This document shows positions 8,118 to 15,597 of a DNA stretch of 32,876 nucleotides, piece by piece. The DNA lies in the NCBI GenBank assembly GCA_900546575.1, contig URDM01000027.1, positions 1 to 32,876 of the forward strand, written 5' to 3'. This stretch comes from an uncultured Prevotella sp. GTDB taxonomy: Bacteria; Bacteroidota; Bacteroidia; Bacteroidales; Bacteroidaceae. The first letter of the stretch is position 1. Each line of letters begins with the position of its first letter. The notes under the pieces are model-generated. The model had not been told where the DNA came from, did not search any database, and saw only the letters and a list, made by a program, of their open reading frames with translations. Both the position numbers and the translations under genes were made by a program.

Positions 8118-8132
8118 GTCCGGCAACCGGAC
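8118..8132. other. Short perfect inverted repeat upstream of the YD-repeat gene
   Basis: GTCCGG-CAA-CCGGAC, a 6-bp stem with a 3-nt loop, lies between the HTH gene stop and the YD-repeat gene start. It could be a small mRNA hairpin or an operator for one of the adjacent HTH regulators. No U-tract follows, so it is a poor terminator. Confidence 0.35.
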
Positions 8133-8140
8133 TACAACAC

Positions 8141-8350
8141 TCACAGTATTCCCATACGATAAACGGTTCCGATGAGCTGTGCGATGTTTCGTGATTTCGT
8201 CTTCTTGAGCAGTTGCCGGCGATGATACTCCACGGTATGTGGAGATATGAACAACTTTTCCGAAATCTCTTTGCTGCTAAATCCTATGGCGAGCAGACTT
8301 AATATCTCCTTTTCGCGTTCGGTGATACTGTCCTTTATATCGGTATTCAT
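8141..8350 (-). CDS. Orphan LuxR/GerE-type HTH transcriptional regulator
   Basis: 69 aa from the methionine at 8350. I prefer this start because the -7 element at 8388-8395 would leave only about 4 nt of leader for the alternative ATG at 8377. Nearly the whole protein is one GerE helix-turn-helix: ITEREKEILSLLAIGFSSKEIS, then LFISPHTVEYHRRQLLKK, ending IAQLIGTVYRMGIL. The recognition-helix region is close to that of the response regulator at 8548-9174 (SANTVEFHRRRIMQKL). It lacks a receiver or ligand domain, so it cannot be phosphorylated itself. It may act as a dimerising DNA-binding partner or a competitor of the neighbouring regulator; that is inference. It sits 64 nt before the YD-repeat gene. 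Confidence 0.8.
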   Translation of the reverse strand: MNTDIKDSITEREKEILSLLAIGFSSKEISEKLFISPHTVEYHRRQLLKKTKSRNIAQLIGTVYRMGIL

Positions 8351-8387
8351 GTAGCTGGTATTTGATAATGAGTACACTGTTTTGATA

Positions 8388-8395
8388 CAAAGGTA
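8388..8395 (-). promoter_or_regulatory. -7 element (TACCTTTG) of the orphan HTH gene
   Basis: Exact match to TAnnTTTG on the minus strand, giving a leader of about 30 nt to the start at 8350. No good -33 TTTG at 19-21 nt, so the promoter may need an activator. Confidence 0.5.
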
Positions 8396-8434
8396 TAGAA
8401 AAATAATAGTAAATATAGTCCTTTAAACACAGTA

Positions 8435-8477
8435 ACCCCCTACCAAGAACTAAAAACTATTGTTTTTGGTAGGGGGT
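8435..8477. other. 12-bp inverted repeat between response regulator and HTH gene
   Basis: ACCCCCTACCAA (8435-8446) pairs perfectly with TTGGTAGGGGGT (8466-8477), loop 19 nt. It lies about 70 nt after the response-regulator stop and 40 nt upstream of the HTH promoter -7. There is no U-tract, so it could be a factor-binding site or a weak terminator. Confidence 0.5.
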
Positions 8478-8547
8478 AAGCTATGGTTTTCCGTAGTCAG
8501 TCGAACCGCTGTCCGACCGACATAAAACGCTTTATAAAAACCCGGCA

Positions 8548-9174
8548 TCAGATGTTTGCCTTAAAGCCCAATTCCGTTGCCCGGCTAATCATTTCGGCAG
8601 CGTTGGCCACATTGAGTTTCTGCATGATACGACGGCGATGAAACTCCACGGTATTGGCACTTATGCCAAGCCTTGAAGCCATGTCAGCGGCAGACAGTCC
8701 CATTGCCGTGAGACTGACTACCTGCTTCTCGCGGTCGGACAGACGGTCGGGGTGGCGCTTCAATGAATTGAGCAGCCGGAAGAAGGTTGGACTATAGTAG
8801 CCCTTGCCGGCACAAAGACTCCTGACTGCCATGAGCAGTTCCGCAGCGTTGTCGCTCTTCATCACCACCGCCTCGGTGTCCAAATCGGCTATTTCGCCTA
8901 CCGACCACGGCTCCTCGTGCATGGTATATATAGCCACCTGTGTGGCAGGCTGAACGTTGCGGACGTGCTCTATGAGCATGGAGCCGCTTTCGCCGTTGAG
9001 GTCGAGATCGGTTATAATGATGTCAACCTTGTGTCGGTTGAGCATCTGTTCAGCCTCCCCCACCCCTGCAGCATCAATGATATGGGCTTCGGCAAACGAC
9101 GAAGCCAGCAGGGCGTGTATGCCCTTGAGCACTATGGGGTGGTCGTCGACGATGAGTATTGTCATTGTTTTCAA
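8548..9174 (-). CDS. NarL/FixJ-family response regulator
   Basis: 208 aa. Receiver domain at residues 4-120 with the acidic pair D10-D11 in LIVDDHP and the expected phosphoacceptor D56 in IITDLDLNG. The conserved Lys is seen in AVVMKSD. A linker leads to a GerE HTH at about 140-205 (LSDREKQVVSLTAMGLSAADMA, ISANTVEFHRRRIMQKL). It lies 15 nt downstream of the histidine kinase and is surely its partner. Targets are unknown; the closest candidates are the orphan HTH gene and the secreted YD-repeat gene just downstream. Confidence 0.93.
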   Translation of the reverse strand: MKTMTILIVDDHPIVLKGIHALLASSFAEAHIIDAAGVGEAEQMLNRHKVDIIITDLDLNGESGSMLIEHVRNVQPATQVAIYTMHEEPWSVGEIADLDTEAVVMKSDNAAELLMAVRSLCAGKGYYSPTFFRLLNSLKRHPDRLSDREKQVVSLTAMGLSAADMASRLGISANTVEFHRRRIMQKLNVANAAEMISRATELGFKANI

Positions 9175-9189
9175 TTGGTTAAGGTGTGA

Positions 9190-11016
9190 CTATGTGGTGG
9201 TGAGTCGGCAAATGAGCGTCAGCCTATGGCGCATGTCAGCCTCATCGGCAGTAAGCCTTGCGCCGATGCGGTCGGCACGTTTCTGCAGCGTCTGCTGTCC
9301 TATGCCATGACTGGAGGTGTGCCTGCCGTCAGCCGGACGGGTGCCTATGCCGTTGGCAACGCATACGCTCAGGTTGCCGTCGGCGACAGTCAGCGATATG
9401 TCTATGCCGGTATGGTCGCCGTATTTCATTGCATTGGCTGTCGACTCCTGTATGATGCGATAAATCTCGTAAGCCACCTGTTGCGGCAGACTGCCCCAAT
9501 CGAATGCAGTGTCGATATTGAGCGAAATGTCGCGACTGCCGTTACGGCTGATGGCGTCTACATACGAGCGCACCACTGCGTCGAGTGCGAGCGTCGAGAA
9601 ACATGGAGGCATAAGCTCGTGCGACAGCTGGCGCACATTGCGCCAAACGTCGTCGAGATACTGCTCGGCATGAACGCTGTCGGTGGCGAGCAGCAGTTTG
9701 GTGGCGAGAATGTCGTTGCACACGCCGTCGTGCAAATCCTTGGCTATGCGCTCACGCTCGCTCTCGAGTCCTTCGATGTAGCTCTGCTTCTCGTGCAGCA
9801 ACGCCCGCTGAGCGGCTATGCGCCTGCGATAGAGCATAATGCCAACCACTCCAAGCAGCAGCACTACCGCCACCACAAGCCACAGCACCTGGTTTGCCTT
9901 CTCGGCAGTCTCGCGTCTGGATTCAGCCAGAGCCATCTCCGTCTCCAGTGTCTTGTATTTCACCGTAAATTCGCTCATGCTTTTCTCTATGTCGCTTTGC
10001 TTTACTGAGTCGAGCACGGCAAAGGCACGGTTCATGAACGAGAGCGCCTCGGCGTTGCGATGCATGTTTTCGAGACACTGGGCTTTCGTGCGCAGCATCT
10101 TGTCAAGCGGCATTGCCTGGTTATGTGCGCCGCTGGCGATGATGCTGTCTACAAGTGCCAGCTGCTCGGCGTATCTATGTTGCTTGCCAAGAAGATCGGC
10201 CTTGACCTCAAGAATGCCCAAAACTCCGTTGCTGCCGGCAGCCATTCCGTCCATCACACGGTCGGCATATTGCATGTATTGTGCCACGGATTGATAGTCG
10301 CCCAATGCGCTGTACGACTTCAGAATGATAGAGAGGAACTTCATCGTGAGCACGTTATAGCCCACACTCTTCACCTCCTGCCAGCACGGCAGCATAGCAT
10401 TGAGCGCCGCCCTGTACTGGTTTTGCTTCATATATATGCCTCCGATGTTGGCACGTGCCGACAATCGCTGTATGGTGTCGTTGGCTGCGAGGGCTGCCTT
10501 TTCGGTCTTTGCGGCATAGTGAAGAGCCTCAGCAAAGCGGTTGCTTTCGGAGTAAAGCACCGTGACACAATTGTTCAGATATATCTCATATTCGGCATTA
10601 TGCTCGGCAAGCGCCATCTGTATGCCCTCCTTATACTGCACCAGAGCCGAATCGGTCTTGCCCAGCCTGCGGTAGGCTATGCCCATAGTGCCACGCAGAT
10701 TGAGCATTGCGTCAACGTCATGCAGCTTCTCTGCCAGACGGTAAGCGCCCTGAGCCACGCCTACGGCATCCGCCATGCGCCCCATGTCGACAAGCGTCAC
10801 TGCCTTTTCGCTCAAAAGCCAGCATCGGGTAGTGTCCGCCGGGTGCATCAGCAGGGCACTGTCAGCAAGCGCCAACGCGCCCGGTTTGTCACCTCCGGCG
10901 TTGAGTTCGGCTACACGTTCGAGCATGGAGTAAGCGGGGTCGAACGCTGAATTGCGTTCGGTTCTGTTGCATGCAAGCATCAGAAGCGCAAGCAGTAGTG
11001 GCAGTAATTTTCTCAT
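9190..11016 (-). CDS. Lipoprotein TPR sensor histidine kinase (HisKA_3 type)
   Basis: 608 aa. A lipobox-type signal (LLALLMLAC, Cys16) anchors the N-terminus. Residues 30-345 are helical TPR-like repeats (for example LNLRGTMGIAYRRLGKTDSAL, ARANIGGIYMKQNQYRAAL) that would sense in the periplasm. A transmembrane helix lies at about 377-397, then a short coiled coil. The HisKA_3 dimerisation helix carries phosphoacceptor H429 in AKDLHDGVCND. The ATPase domain has an N-box (QESTANAMKYGDH, N528) and a G-box (HGIGQQTL). This layout is common in Bacteroidetes partners of NarL-type regulators. The C-terminus is normal in length. The signal is unknown. It is co-transcribed with the response regulator. 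Confidence 0.92.
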   Translation of the reverse strand: MRKLLPLLLALLMLACNRTERNSAFDPAYSMLERVAELNAGGDKPGALALADSALLMHPADTTRCWLLSEKAVTLVDMGRMADAVGVAQGAYRLAEKLHDVDAMLNLRGTMGIAYRRLGKTDSALVQYKEGIQMALAEHNAEYEIYLNNCVTVLYSESNRFAEALHYAAKTEKAALAANDTIQRLSARANIGGIYMKQNQYRAALNAMLPCWQEVKSVGYNVLTMKFLSIILKSYSALGDYQSVAQYMQYADRVMDGMAAGSNGVLGILEVKADLLGKQHRYAEQLALVDSIIASGAHNQAMPLDKMLRTKAQCLENMHRNAEALSFMNRAFAVLDSVKQSDIEKSMSEFTVKYKTLETEMALAESRRETAEKANQVLWLVVAVVLLLGVVGIMLYRRRIAAQRALLHEKQSYIEGLESERERIAKDLHDGVCNDILATKLLLATDSVHAEQYLDDVWRNVRQLSHELMPPCFSTLALDAVVRSYVDAISRNGSRDISLNIDTAFDWGSLPQQVAYEIYRIIQESTANAMKYGDHTGIDISLTVADGNLSVCVANGIGTRPADGRHTSSHGIGQQTLQKRADRIGARLTADEADMRHRLTLICRLTTT

Positions 11017-11081
11017 TAGCGTGGTTTTTTATTAAATCTTAGTGCTGCTTAAAACTCAAATAAAGAATATCTGATATGTGG

Positions 11082-11089
11082 CAAAGTTA
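11082..11089 (-). promoter_or_regulatory. -7 element (TAACTTTG) of the histidine kinase operon
   Basis: Exact TAnnTTTG match on the minus strand with a leader of about 59 nt to the kinase start at 11016. The -33 position is not well matched. The 22-bp array at 11263-11482 lies upstream of this promoter. Confidence 0.5.
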
Positions 11090-11262
11090 AACAAAATCAT
11101 AGAAAATCACTCCTTTTATGATGAAATTCTTATGCAAGACGGGCATTTTTGTATGTTTAGAAGTATGTGTCGGCATTACGATATTTGCATTTTCAAGCGC
11201 TCAAAACTGCGAGTTGAGCGCACGACGAAGTGTTTTGCCCGAAATTCTCGAGTTTTGAGCGA

Positions 11263-11482
11263 GCAGCGGTTATGATGCTTATACACAGCGGTTTACATCC
11301 AATAGCAGCAGAAGTGTGCAATCTTCGCAATTGCAAAAAGGCTCCTTTTGATGGCAAAAGGACAACTTTAGCCTTGCCGAACGACTCCTTTTGCTCGGCA
11401 ATAGTTATCGTTTTGCATGGCAAAAGGAGTCGTTTTAGACGGATAATGTATTCGTTTTGCAGTTGAAAAGCAGTAATATTGG
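11263..11482. repeat. Degenerate 22-bp periodic array, about ten units
   Basis: Part of a 751-bp gene-free gap (11017-11767). Units start every 22 bp at 11263, 11285, 11307, 11329, 11351, 11373, 11395, 11417, 11439 and 11461. The first two share CAGCGGTT. From 11329 to 11460 the units share a palindromic plan GGCAAAAGGA-n-TCGTTTTGC: GCAAAAAGG...CTCCTTTTG, GGCAAAAGGACAACTTTAG, GACTCCTTTTGC, ATCGTTTTGC, GGCAAAAGGAGTCGTTTT, TTCGTTTTGC. Less clear 22-bp phasing may extend left to about 11200, where GCTCAAAACT (near 11200) is inverted as AGTTTTGAGC (near 11252). No spacers, no coding potential recognised. Confidence 0.75.
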
Positions 11483-11516
11483 GGTGAAAGAGGGGTTCGG
11501 GTGGTGTAAAAAGAAT

Positions 11517-11552
11517 AAAAAACGACTCTGAAAATCTCCAGAATCGTTTTTT
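11517..11552. terminator. Bidirectional intrinsic terminator
   Basis: AAAAAACGACTCTG (11517-11530) pairs with CAGAATCGTTTTTT (11539-11552), one mismatch that becomes a G-U pair on the minus strand, 8-nt loop. It is well placed to stop minus-strand transcription from the radical SAM gene before the repeat array and the kinase promoter. Confidence 0.75.
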
Positions 11553-11597
11553 GTTTTGTAACAGTTTTTTACTGCCTGTATTATATTTGCATTTAAG

Positions 11598-11721
11598 TTT
11601 CGCTAGCGAAAGTAGTTAAGAAGTTAAGGAGTTTTTCGCGCCCTACGGTCGCTAAGGAGTTAAGCCATTAGTTTTTTTGCTTGATTTATAGCTTTAAAAG
11701 CATCTGGCTTAACTTCTTAAC
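11598..11721. repeat. Intergenic repeat with palindrome and TTAAGAAGTTAAG inverted pair
   Basis: TTTCGCTAGCGAAA (11598-11611) is a perfect palindrome. GTTAAGAAGTTAAG (11615-11628) is exactly inverted at 11708-11721, and CTAAGGAGTTAAG near 11652 is a further variant. It lies between the radical SAM gene end and the terminator at 11517. It looks like a dispersed intergenic repeat, though only one locus is visible here. Confidence 0.6.
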
Positions 11722-11767
11722 TCCTATAACTACTGAATTCTCAGAACTTGCTAAAGTTCAGTTTGCA

Positions 11768-12607
11768 TTACTTTCTGAACCGCTTCGATACTGCCGAATA
11801 GCCACAGCGCTGGCACAAAGGTTCTACGGCTATGTGGTTGGTGAAGCCCTGATATATGGCGTTGGCACGTGTGGACGAGAGGATATGTGCGAGGCTGTGC
11901 TCGTAGAGGTTGCCCAGCGGCATGTCGCCGTTGTGGTCGAGACAGCACGGCACAACCGTTCCGTCTACGAGAACGCCAATCTGATTGCGCAGGGCGTAGC
12001 AGAACACTTCCTCCTCGGCAGTGGGGGCGCATTGCAGGTCGGGCCATTCAAACATATTGTCGTTCTCGATGTAGAGATTTTCGGCAATGCGCCAGCCGTC
12101 GTGGCGTTCAGTCCACGGGCGTGGCTGATGGCTGGCTATCATGTCAAGAATGGTCTGGTTAAGGCTGTTGTGGCCGCCTTCGTTCCACAGACGCAGCACG
12201 ATGATGCACCCACGGCGGGCGGCTTCCATGGCAAACGCCATCACTTCGTCGATGTATTGCTTTAGGTCTGCCCTGCCGTTGCCCTCGTGCGAGTGGAGCG
12301 AAATCTGAATTTTGTGGGGCAAGTCATCAAGAATGTCGGTGCGTTGCGAAAGCAAAGTGCCGTTGGTAGTGAGTATCGGGACGAAGCCTTTGAGCCTTGC
12401 CATACCGATGAACTGCGCCAGATGGGGATGCAGAAAAGGCTCGCCCATGAGGTGGAAATACAAGAACTTCACCTCGCCTGCAAGTCGGTCGGTGAGCGTG
12501 TCGAATTCGTCCAAAGTCATTGTGTGCTTCGTGCGCGTCGTCTTGGGGCAGAACACACAGTTGAGATTGCATACGTTGGTTATCTCAAGATAGCATCTGG
12601 TAATCAT
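11768..12607 (-). CDS. Radical SAM/SPASM-domain protein
   Basis: 279 aa. The radical SAM 4Fe-4S motif CxxxCxxC is present at the N-terminus (NVCNLNCVFC, Cys13, 17, 20), followed by a GEPFLHP segment that contacts SAM and TTNGTLL. The C-terminal part has SPASM-like cysteines (FCYAL, VVPCCLD, LCQRCGYS) that would hold a second cluster. Members modify peptides or small molecules through a 5'-deoxyadenosyl radical. No peptide precursor gene is seen nearby, so a peptide-maturase role has no support here. It is 56 nt downstream of plsC and probably co-transcribed with it. Substrate unknown. Confidence 0.88.
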   Translation of the reverse strand: MITRCYLEITNVCNLNCVFCPKTTRTKHTMTLDEFDTLTDRLAGEVKFLYFHLMGEPFLHPHLAQFIGMARLKGFVPILTTNGTLLSQRTDILDDLPHKIQISLHSHEGNGRADLKQYIDEVMAFAMEAARRGCIIVLRLWNEGGHNSLNQTILDMIASHQPRPWTERHDGWRIAENLYIENDNMFEWPDLQCAPTAEEEVFCYALRNQIGVLVDGTVVPCCLDHNGDMPLGNLYEHSLAHILSSTRANAIYQGFTNHIAVEPLCQRCGYSAVSKRFRK

Positions 12608-12663
12608 CTTGTTGTTGTTATCAAATGTAGGATGAGCCGTCGTAAGGCTCTTGCGAAAGGGGG

Positions 12664-13425
12664 TTACTGGTCGGGATTTTCTACAAATCCCTGGTATTCC
12701 TTTGTCAGTCCAGACATAACGGCGTCGTAGCTCTTGCTCTCAAGATGCTTGATGTTGTCGGGACCTTTGCCTATCGGCATGATAGGCTTGTGTATGGTGA
12801 GGCGCAGCGGATGCCATGTCACCCAGCGCATATCGCGCATTCGGGGCATCACATTGAACGAGCCGTTGATGGTGATGGGCACTACGGGCAGCTCGATGTC
12901 GTCTGCCAGCATGAAAGCTCCACGCTTGAACACGCCCATATGACCCGTAAACGTACGTGCTCCTTCGGGAAATACCACGAGCGACATGCCACCCTGCAGC
13001 GTCTTGTGGGCACGGTCGTAGGTCTCGCGTATCTTGCTGGGGCCTCGCTTGTCGACGAATATGTGGTGGGCAGACTCGCATGCCTTGCCCACGAGGGGGA
13101 TCTGGCGCAGCTGGCGCTTCATCATCCACTTGAAGTTGCGGCACAGGAAACCGTAAATCAGGAATATATCGAAGGCTCCCTGATGGTTGGCTACGAACAC
13201 ATACGACTGCCCTTTCTGCAGGTTTTCGCGTCCCTCTACCTTCACGGGCAGCAGAAGCACACGCACTATGAACTGCGCCCACCACTTGCCGGGATAATAT
13301 CCCCAGAAGTGACCGTTGCCCAATGCGCAGCCGATGATTACTATCAGACTTGTTATTACGGTGTATATGGCTATCAGCGGAAGAGCTATGAAGAGCTGAT
13401 AAATACGATATATTAATTTTACCAT
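12664..13425 (-). CDS. plsC: 1-acyl-sn-glycerol-3-phosphate acyltransferase (PlsC)
   Basis: 253 aa. An N-terminal hydrophobic hairpin (residues 8-35) anchors it in the inner membrane. The catalytic H-x4-D motif is in NHQGAFD (80-86) and the glycerol-phosphate binding motif is FPEGAR (152-157), with a VPITINGS segment later. It transfers a second acyl chain to lysophosphatidic acid, making phosphatidic acid for phospholipid synthesis. Length is normal for the family. The C-terminal tail of about 30 residues is charged. The acyl donor and possible action on ornithine lipids or other acceptors cannot be told from sequence. Confidence 0.9.
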   Translation of the reverse strand: MVKLIYRIYQLFIALPLIAIYTVITSLIVIIGCALGNGHFWGYYPGKWWAQFIVRVLLLPVKVEGRENLQKGQSYVFVANHQGAFDIFLIYGFLCRNFKWMMKRQLRQIPLVGKACESAHHIFVDKRGPSKIRETYDRAHKTLQGGMSLVVFPEGARTFTGHMGVFKRGAFMLADDIELPVVPITINGSFNVMPRMRDMRWVTWHPLRLTIHKPIMPIGKGPDNIKHLESKSYDAVMSGLTKEYQGFVENPDQ

Positions 13426-13439
13426 TGCTTTTTAATATT

Positions 13440-13475
13440 TAATGATTAATGAATTATATTTAATGAGTAATGATT
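13440..13475. repeat. 21-bp tandem pair of AT-rich repeats upstream of plsC
   Basis: TAATGATTAATGA (13440) is repeated 21 bp later as TAATGAGTAATGA (13461). It sits just upstream of plsC. Only two units, so it could be chance in AT-rich DNA. Confidence 0.4.
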
Positions 13476-13543
13476 CACGCCATACCCTATAGCTTACTCA
13501 GACTACGGCGAGGACGCCATAGCCTCCTACAGATAGCAGTACA

Positions 13544-13587
13544 TATCACTCCCCTCCCTACGGGGGAGGGGTCAGGGGGTGGGGCTT
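13544..13587. repeat. REP-like palindromic element overlapping the end of the phosphoesterase gene
   Basis: CCCCTCCC-TACGG-GGGAGGGG hairpin followed by TCAGGGGGTGGGGCTT. Two further copies, in opposite orientation to each other, are at 24167-24217 and 24618-24669. Here the element runs into the gene at 13572 and supplies its TGA and last residues. Confidence 0.85.
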
Positions 13588-14738
13588 CTTAACGTTATCT
13601 CCACCACTTCTGGATCCATATTGAATCGGAACGGCACGAAACCGCCCAATCCTGTGGATACGAACAGAGCGCGGCCTGCCTCCTGGTAGAGTCCGTCGTC
13701 CTCGCGACCCAATAGACTTGTGGGGCGCAATCCGAACAGACTCATCTGTCCGCCGTGCGTGTGTCCGCTCAAGGTGAGCTGCACATTGCTGCCGGGCAGT
13801 ATCGAACGGCGCCATGCCGAGGGGTCGTGCTGAAGCATGACTACGAACGAACGGGGGCTGACTCCACGCAATGTGCGCTTGAGGTCGGCTTTGCTGGGGA
13901 ATGGCGGAAGCCCGTCGTTCTCCTCGCCCGCAATCACTATGGAGTCGTTGCCACGTCGTATGATGCGGTGGTCGTTGAGCAAGAGCTGCCAACCTACGTT
14001 GGCGTGAAACTCGCGTGTGAGCTGTTCGTTGTGCCGGCGTTGCCGCATGGGCAACTTCGGGACGTACTCCGAGTAGTCGTGATTGCCCAATACGGAGTAG
14101 ACTCCGTCCTTGGCATACAGCCGACGCAGCGTTGACGTGTGGCGCGTGAGTTCGTCGGGGCGCATATTCTGAATGTCGCCGGTGAACGCTATCATGTCGG
14201 GACGCAAGCGGTTCATCTGTTCTACGGCGCGCTCAAGCAGTTCGCTGCGCATCGAACCGAGGTGGATGTCGCTGAACTGCACTATGCGATAGCCGTCGAA
14301 CGACTTGGGCAGATTGGGCACACTTATCGTCACACGGCGCACACGCAGACGGTCGGTGCCTGTCATCGAACCCATGAACAGCACGTAAAGCTGTCCCAGC
14401 ACAAGCAGCAACCCGAAGTAGTTGCCCCAATTGCGCGTGCCTCCCGTCATACGGCGCACTCCACGACCGGCTATCGACGACAATACGAACAGCAGCTTGG
14501 GCACCACTATCAGTCCGAGCATGAACAGATAGATGTTGAACAACGTGAGATTGGCTGGCGCAAAGTCGTCAATCATGGCGTAGACAAGCGTCACCGCCAC
14601 CATCGCAGCACCCGGAACCCACCACAACAGACGCATCACGAGCGAGAGGTCGAAGCGGTGGCGTATGTAGCGACGATAAATGTAGAGGTCGGGCAACAGC
14701 GTTGCCAGTATTATGAATATGAATATACGGGCTATCAT
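13572..14738 (-). CDS. Membrane-bound metallophosphoesterase (YkuE-like)
   Basis: 388 aa. Four hydrophobic segments fill residues 1-125. The calcineurin-like phosphoesterase domain begins near 150 with metal-binding motifs in order: FSDIHLGS (D157, H159), FTGDIQN, LGNHDYS, and LSGHTHGGQM near the C-terminus. Such proteins hydrolyse phosphoesters or pyrophosphate bonds with two metal ions; the substrate of this membrane group is not settled. The domain faces outward or inward depending on topology that I cannot fix. It begins 32 nt downstream of the MetH activation-domain gene. The final residues SPTP and stop come from a REP-like element, so the original C-terminus may have been altered slightly. 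Confidence 0.9.
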   Translation of the reverse strand: MIARIFIFIILATLLPDLYIYRRYIRHRFDLSLVMRLLWWVPGAAMVAVTLVYAMIDDFAPANLTLFNIYLFMLGLIVVPKLLFVLSSIAGRGVRRMTGGTRNWGNYFGLLLVLGQLYVLFMGSMTGTDRLRVRRVTISVPNLPKSFDGYRIVQFSDIHLGSMRSELLERAVEQMNRLRPDMIAFTGDIQNMRPDELTRHTSTLRRLYAKDGVYSVLGNHDYSEYVPKLPMRQRRHNEQLTREFHANVGWQLLLNDHRIIRRGNDSIVIAGEENDGLPPFPSKADLKRTLRGVSPRSFVVMLQHDPSAWRRSILPGSNVQLTLSGHTHGGQMSLFGLRPTSLLGREDDGLYQEAGRALFVSTGLGGFVPFRFNMDPEVVEITLRSPTP

Positions 14739-14770
14739 TTATACTTGATTTATATTCTGAACGTACAGCA

Positions 14771-15592
14771 TCAGTCTACGAGTCGGGAAGCAAGAAACCT
14801 CCGCATCAGCTCCACCGGAACATGACGGCGCCGTGCATAGTCGCGCAACTGGATGTCGTCGATGCGTCCGATGTCAAAATAATGAGCCTTGGGATGCGCA
14901 AACATCAGACCTGACACAGAAGCGTGGGGCTTCATGGCACCGCTGTCGGTGAGACGAATGCCTATGCGCTTCATGTCGATGAGGCGGTCGATGATGAAGT
15001 TAAGGCTCGTATCGGGCATTGACGGATAACCTACGGCTGGCCGTATGCCCTGAAAGTCCTCGCGCAGAAGCTGCGGTATGTCGAGATTTTCGTCGGGTGC
15101 ATATCCCCAAATGGTTCGGCGCACCTGCAAGTGGACAAGTTCGGCAGTGGCTTCAGCCAATCGGTCGGCAAGAGTCTGGGCTAACATGCGCTGGAAGTCG
15201 TCCTGCTGGAAGTCGTGTTCTATCGCCTCGTCAATGCTGGCAGCAAACACTCCCACCCTATCCTTAATGCCCGACGAGAGCGGACGCACAAAGTCGGCAA
15301 GACAGAGGTAAGGCGCTCCCGGCGCAGAGGGACGCTGCTGGCGCAGCATCGGCATGCGTTCTGTGCCTACTACGATGTCGTCGCCGTCGGCATTGGCATC
15401 AAACAGCCCCACAAGGGCATGCGTCTGATAGCGCTGTTGCAGCTGGTCGAGCATGACGTTTGCCTCGTTGAGCAGCTTGTCCTTCTCGGATTGGGGTTTG
15501 CCGGCGAGTCCCCACGCATGGTAGAAGTACAACCAGTTGATGTAAGGACGCAGTTGGGCGATGTTGAAATCTATCTGTGTTACATTATTCAT
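14771..15592 (-). CDS. Stand-alone methionine synthase activation domain (MetH C-terminal domain)
   Basis: 273 aa matching only the C-terminal AdoMet-binding activation domain of B12-dependent methionine synthase. The S-adenosylmethionine binding motif is RPAVGYPSMPDTS (E. coli MetH has a similar R-x-x-x-GYP site). Family-like segments SVSGLMFAHPKAHYFDIG and LADFVRPLSSG are also present. In E. coli this domain is the last third of one 1227-residue protein; here it is a separate gene, with no catalytic MetH modules in the window. It would help reductive methylation of oxidised cob(II)alamin, probably acting with a MetH lacking this domain elsewhere. It is 5 nt downstream of pyrC, hence co-transcribed. 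The C-terminal end (RRFLASRLVD) is normal. Confidence 0.88.
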   Translation of the reverse strand: MNNVTQIDFNIAQLRPYINWLYFYHAWGLAGKPQSEKDKLLNEANVMLDQLQQRYQTHALVGLFDANADGDDIVVGTERMPMLRQQRPSAPGAPYLCLADFVRPLSSGIKDRVGVFAASIDEAIEHDFQQDDFQRMLAQTLADRLAEATAELVHLQVRRTIWGYAPDENLDIPQLLREDFQGIRPAVGYPSMPDTSLNFIIDRLIDMKRIGIRLTDSGAMKPHASVSGLMFAHPKAHYFDIGRIDDIQLRDYARRRHVPVELMRRFLASRLVD

Positions 15593-15597
15593 ATATA

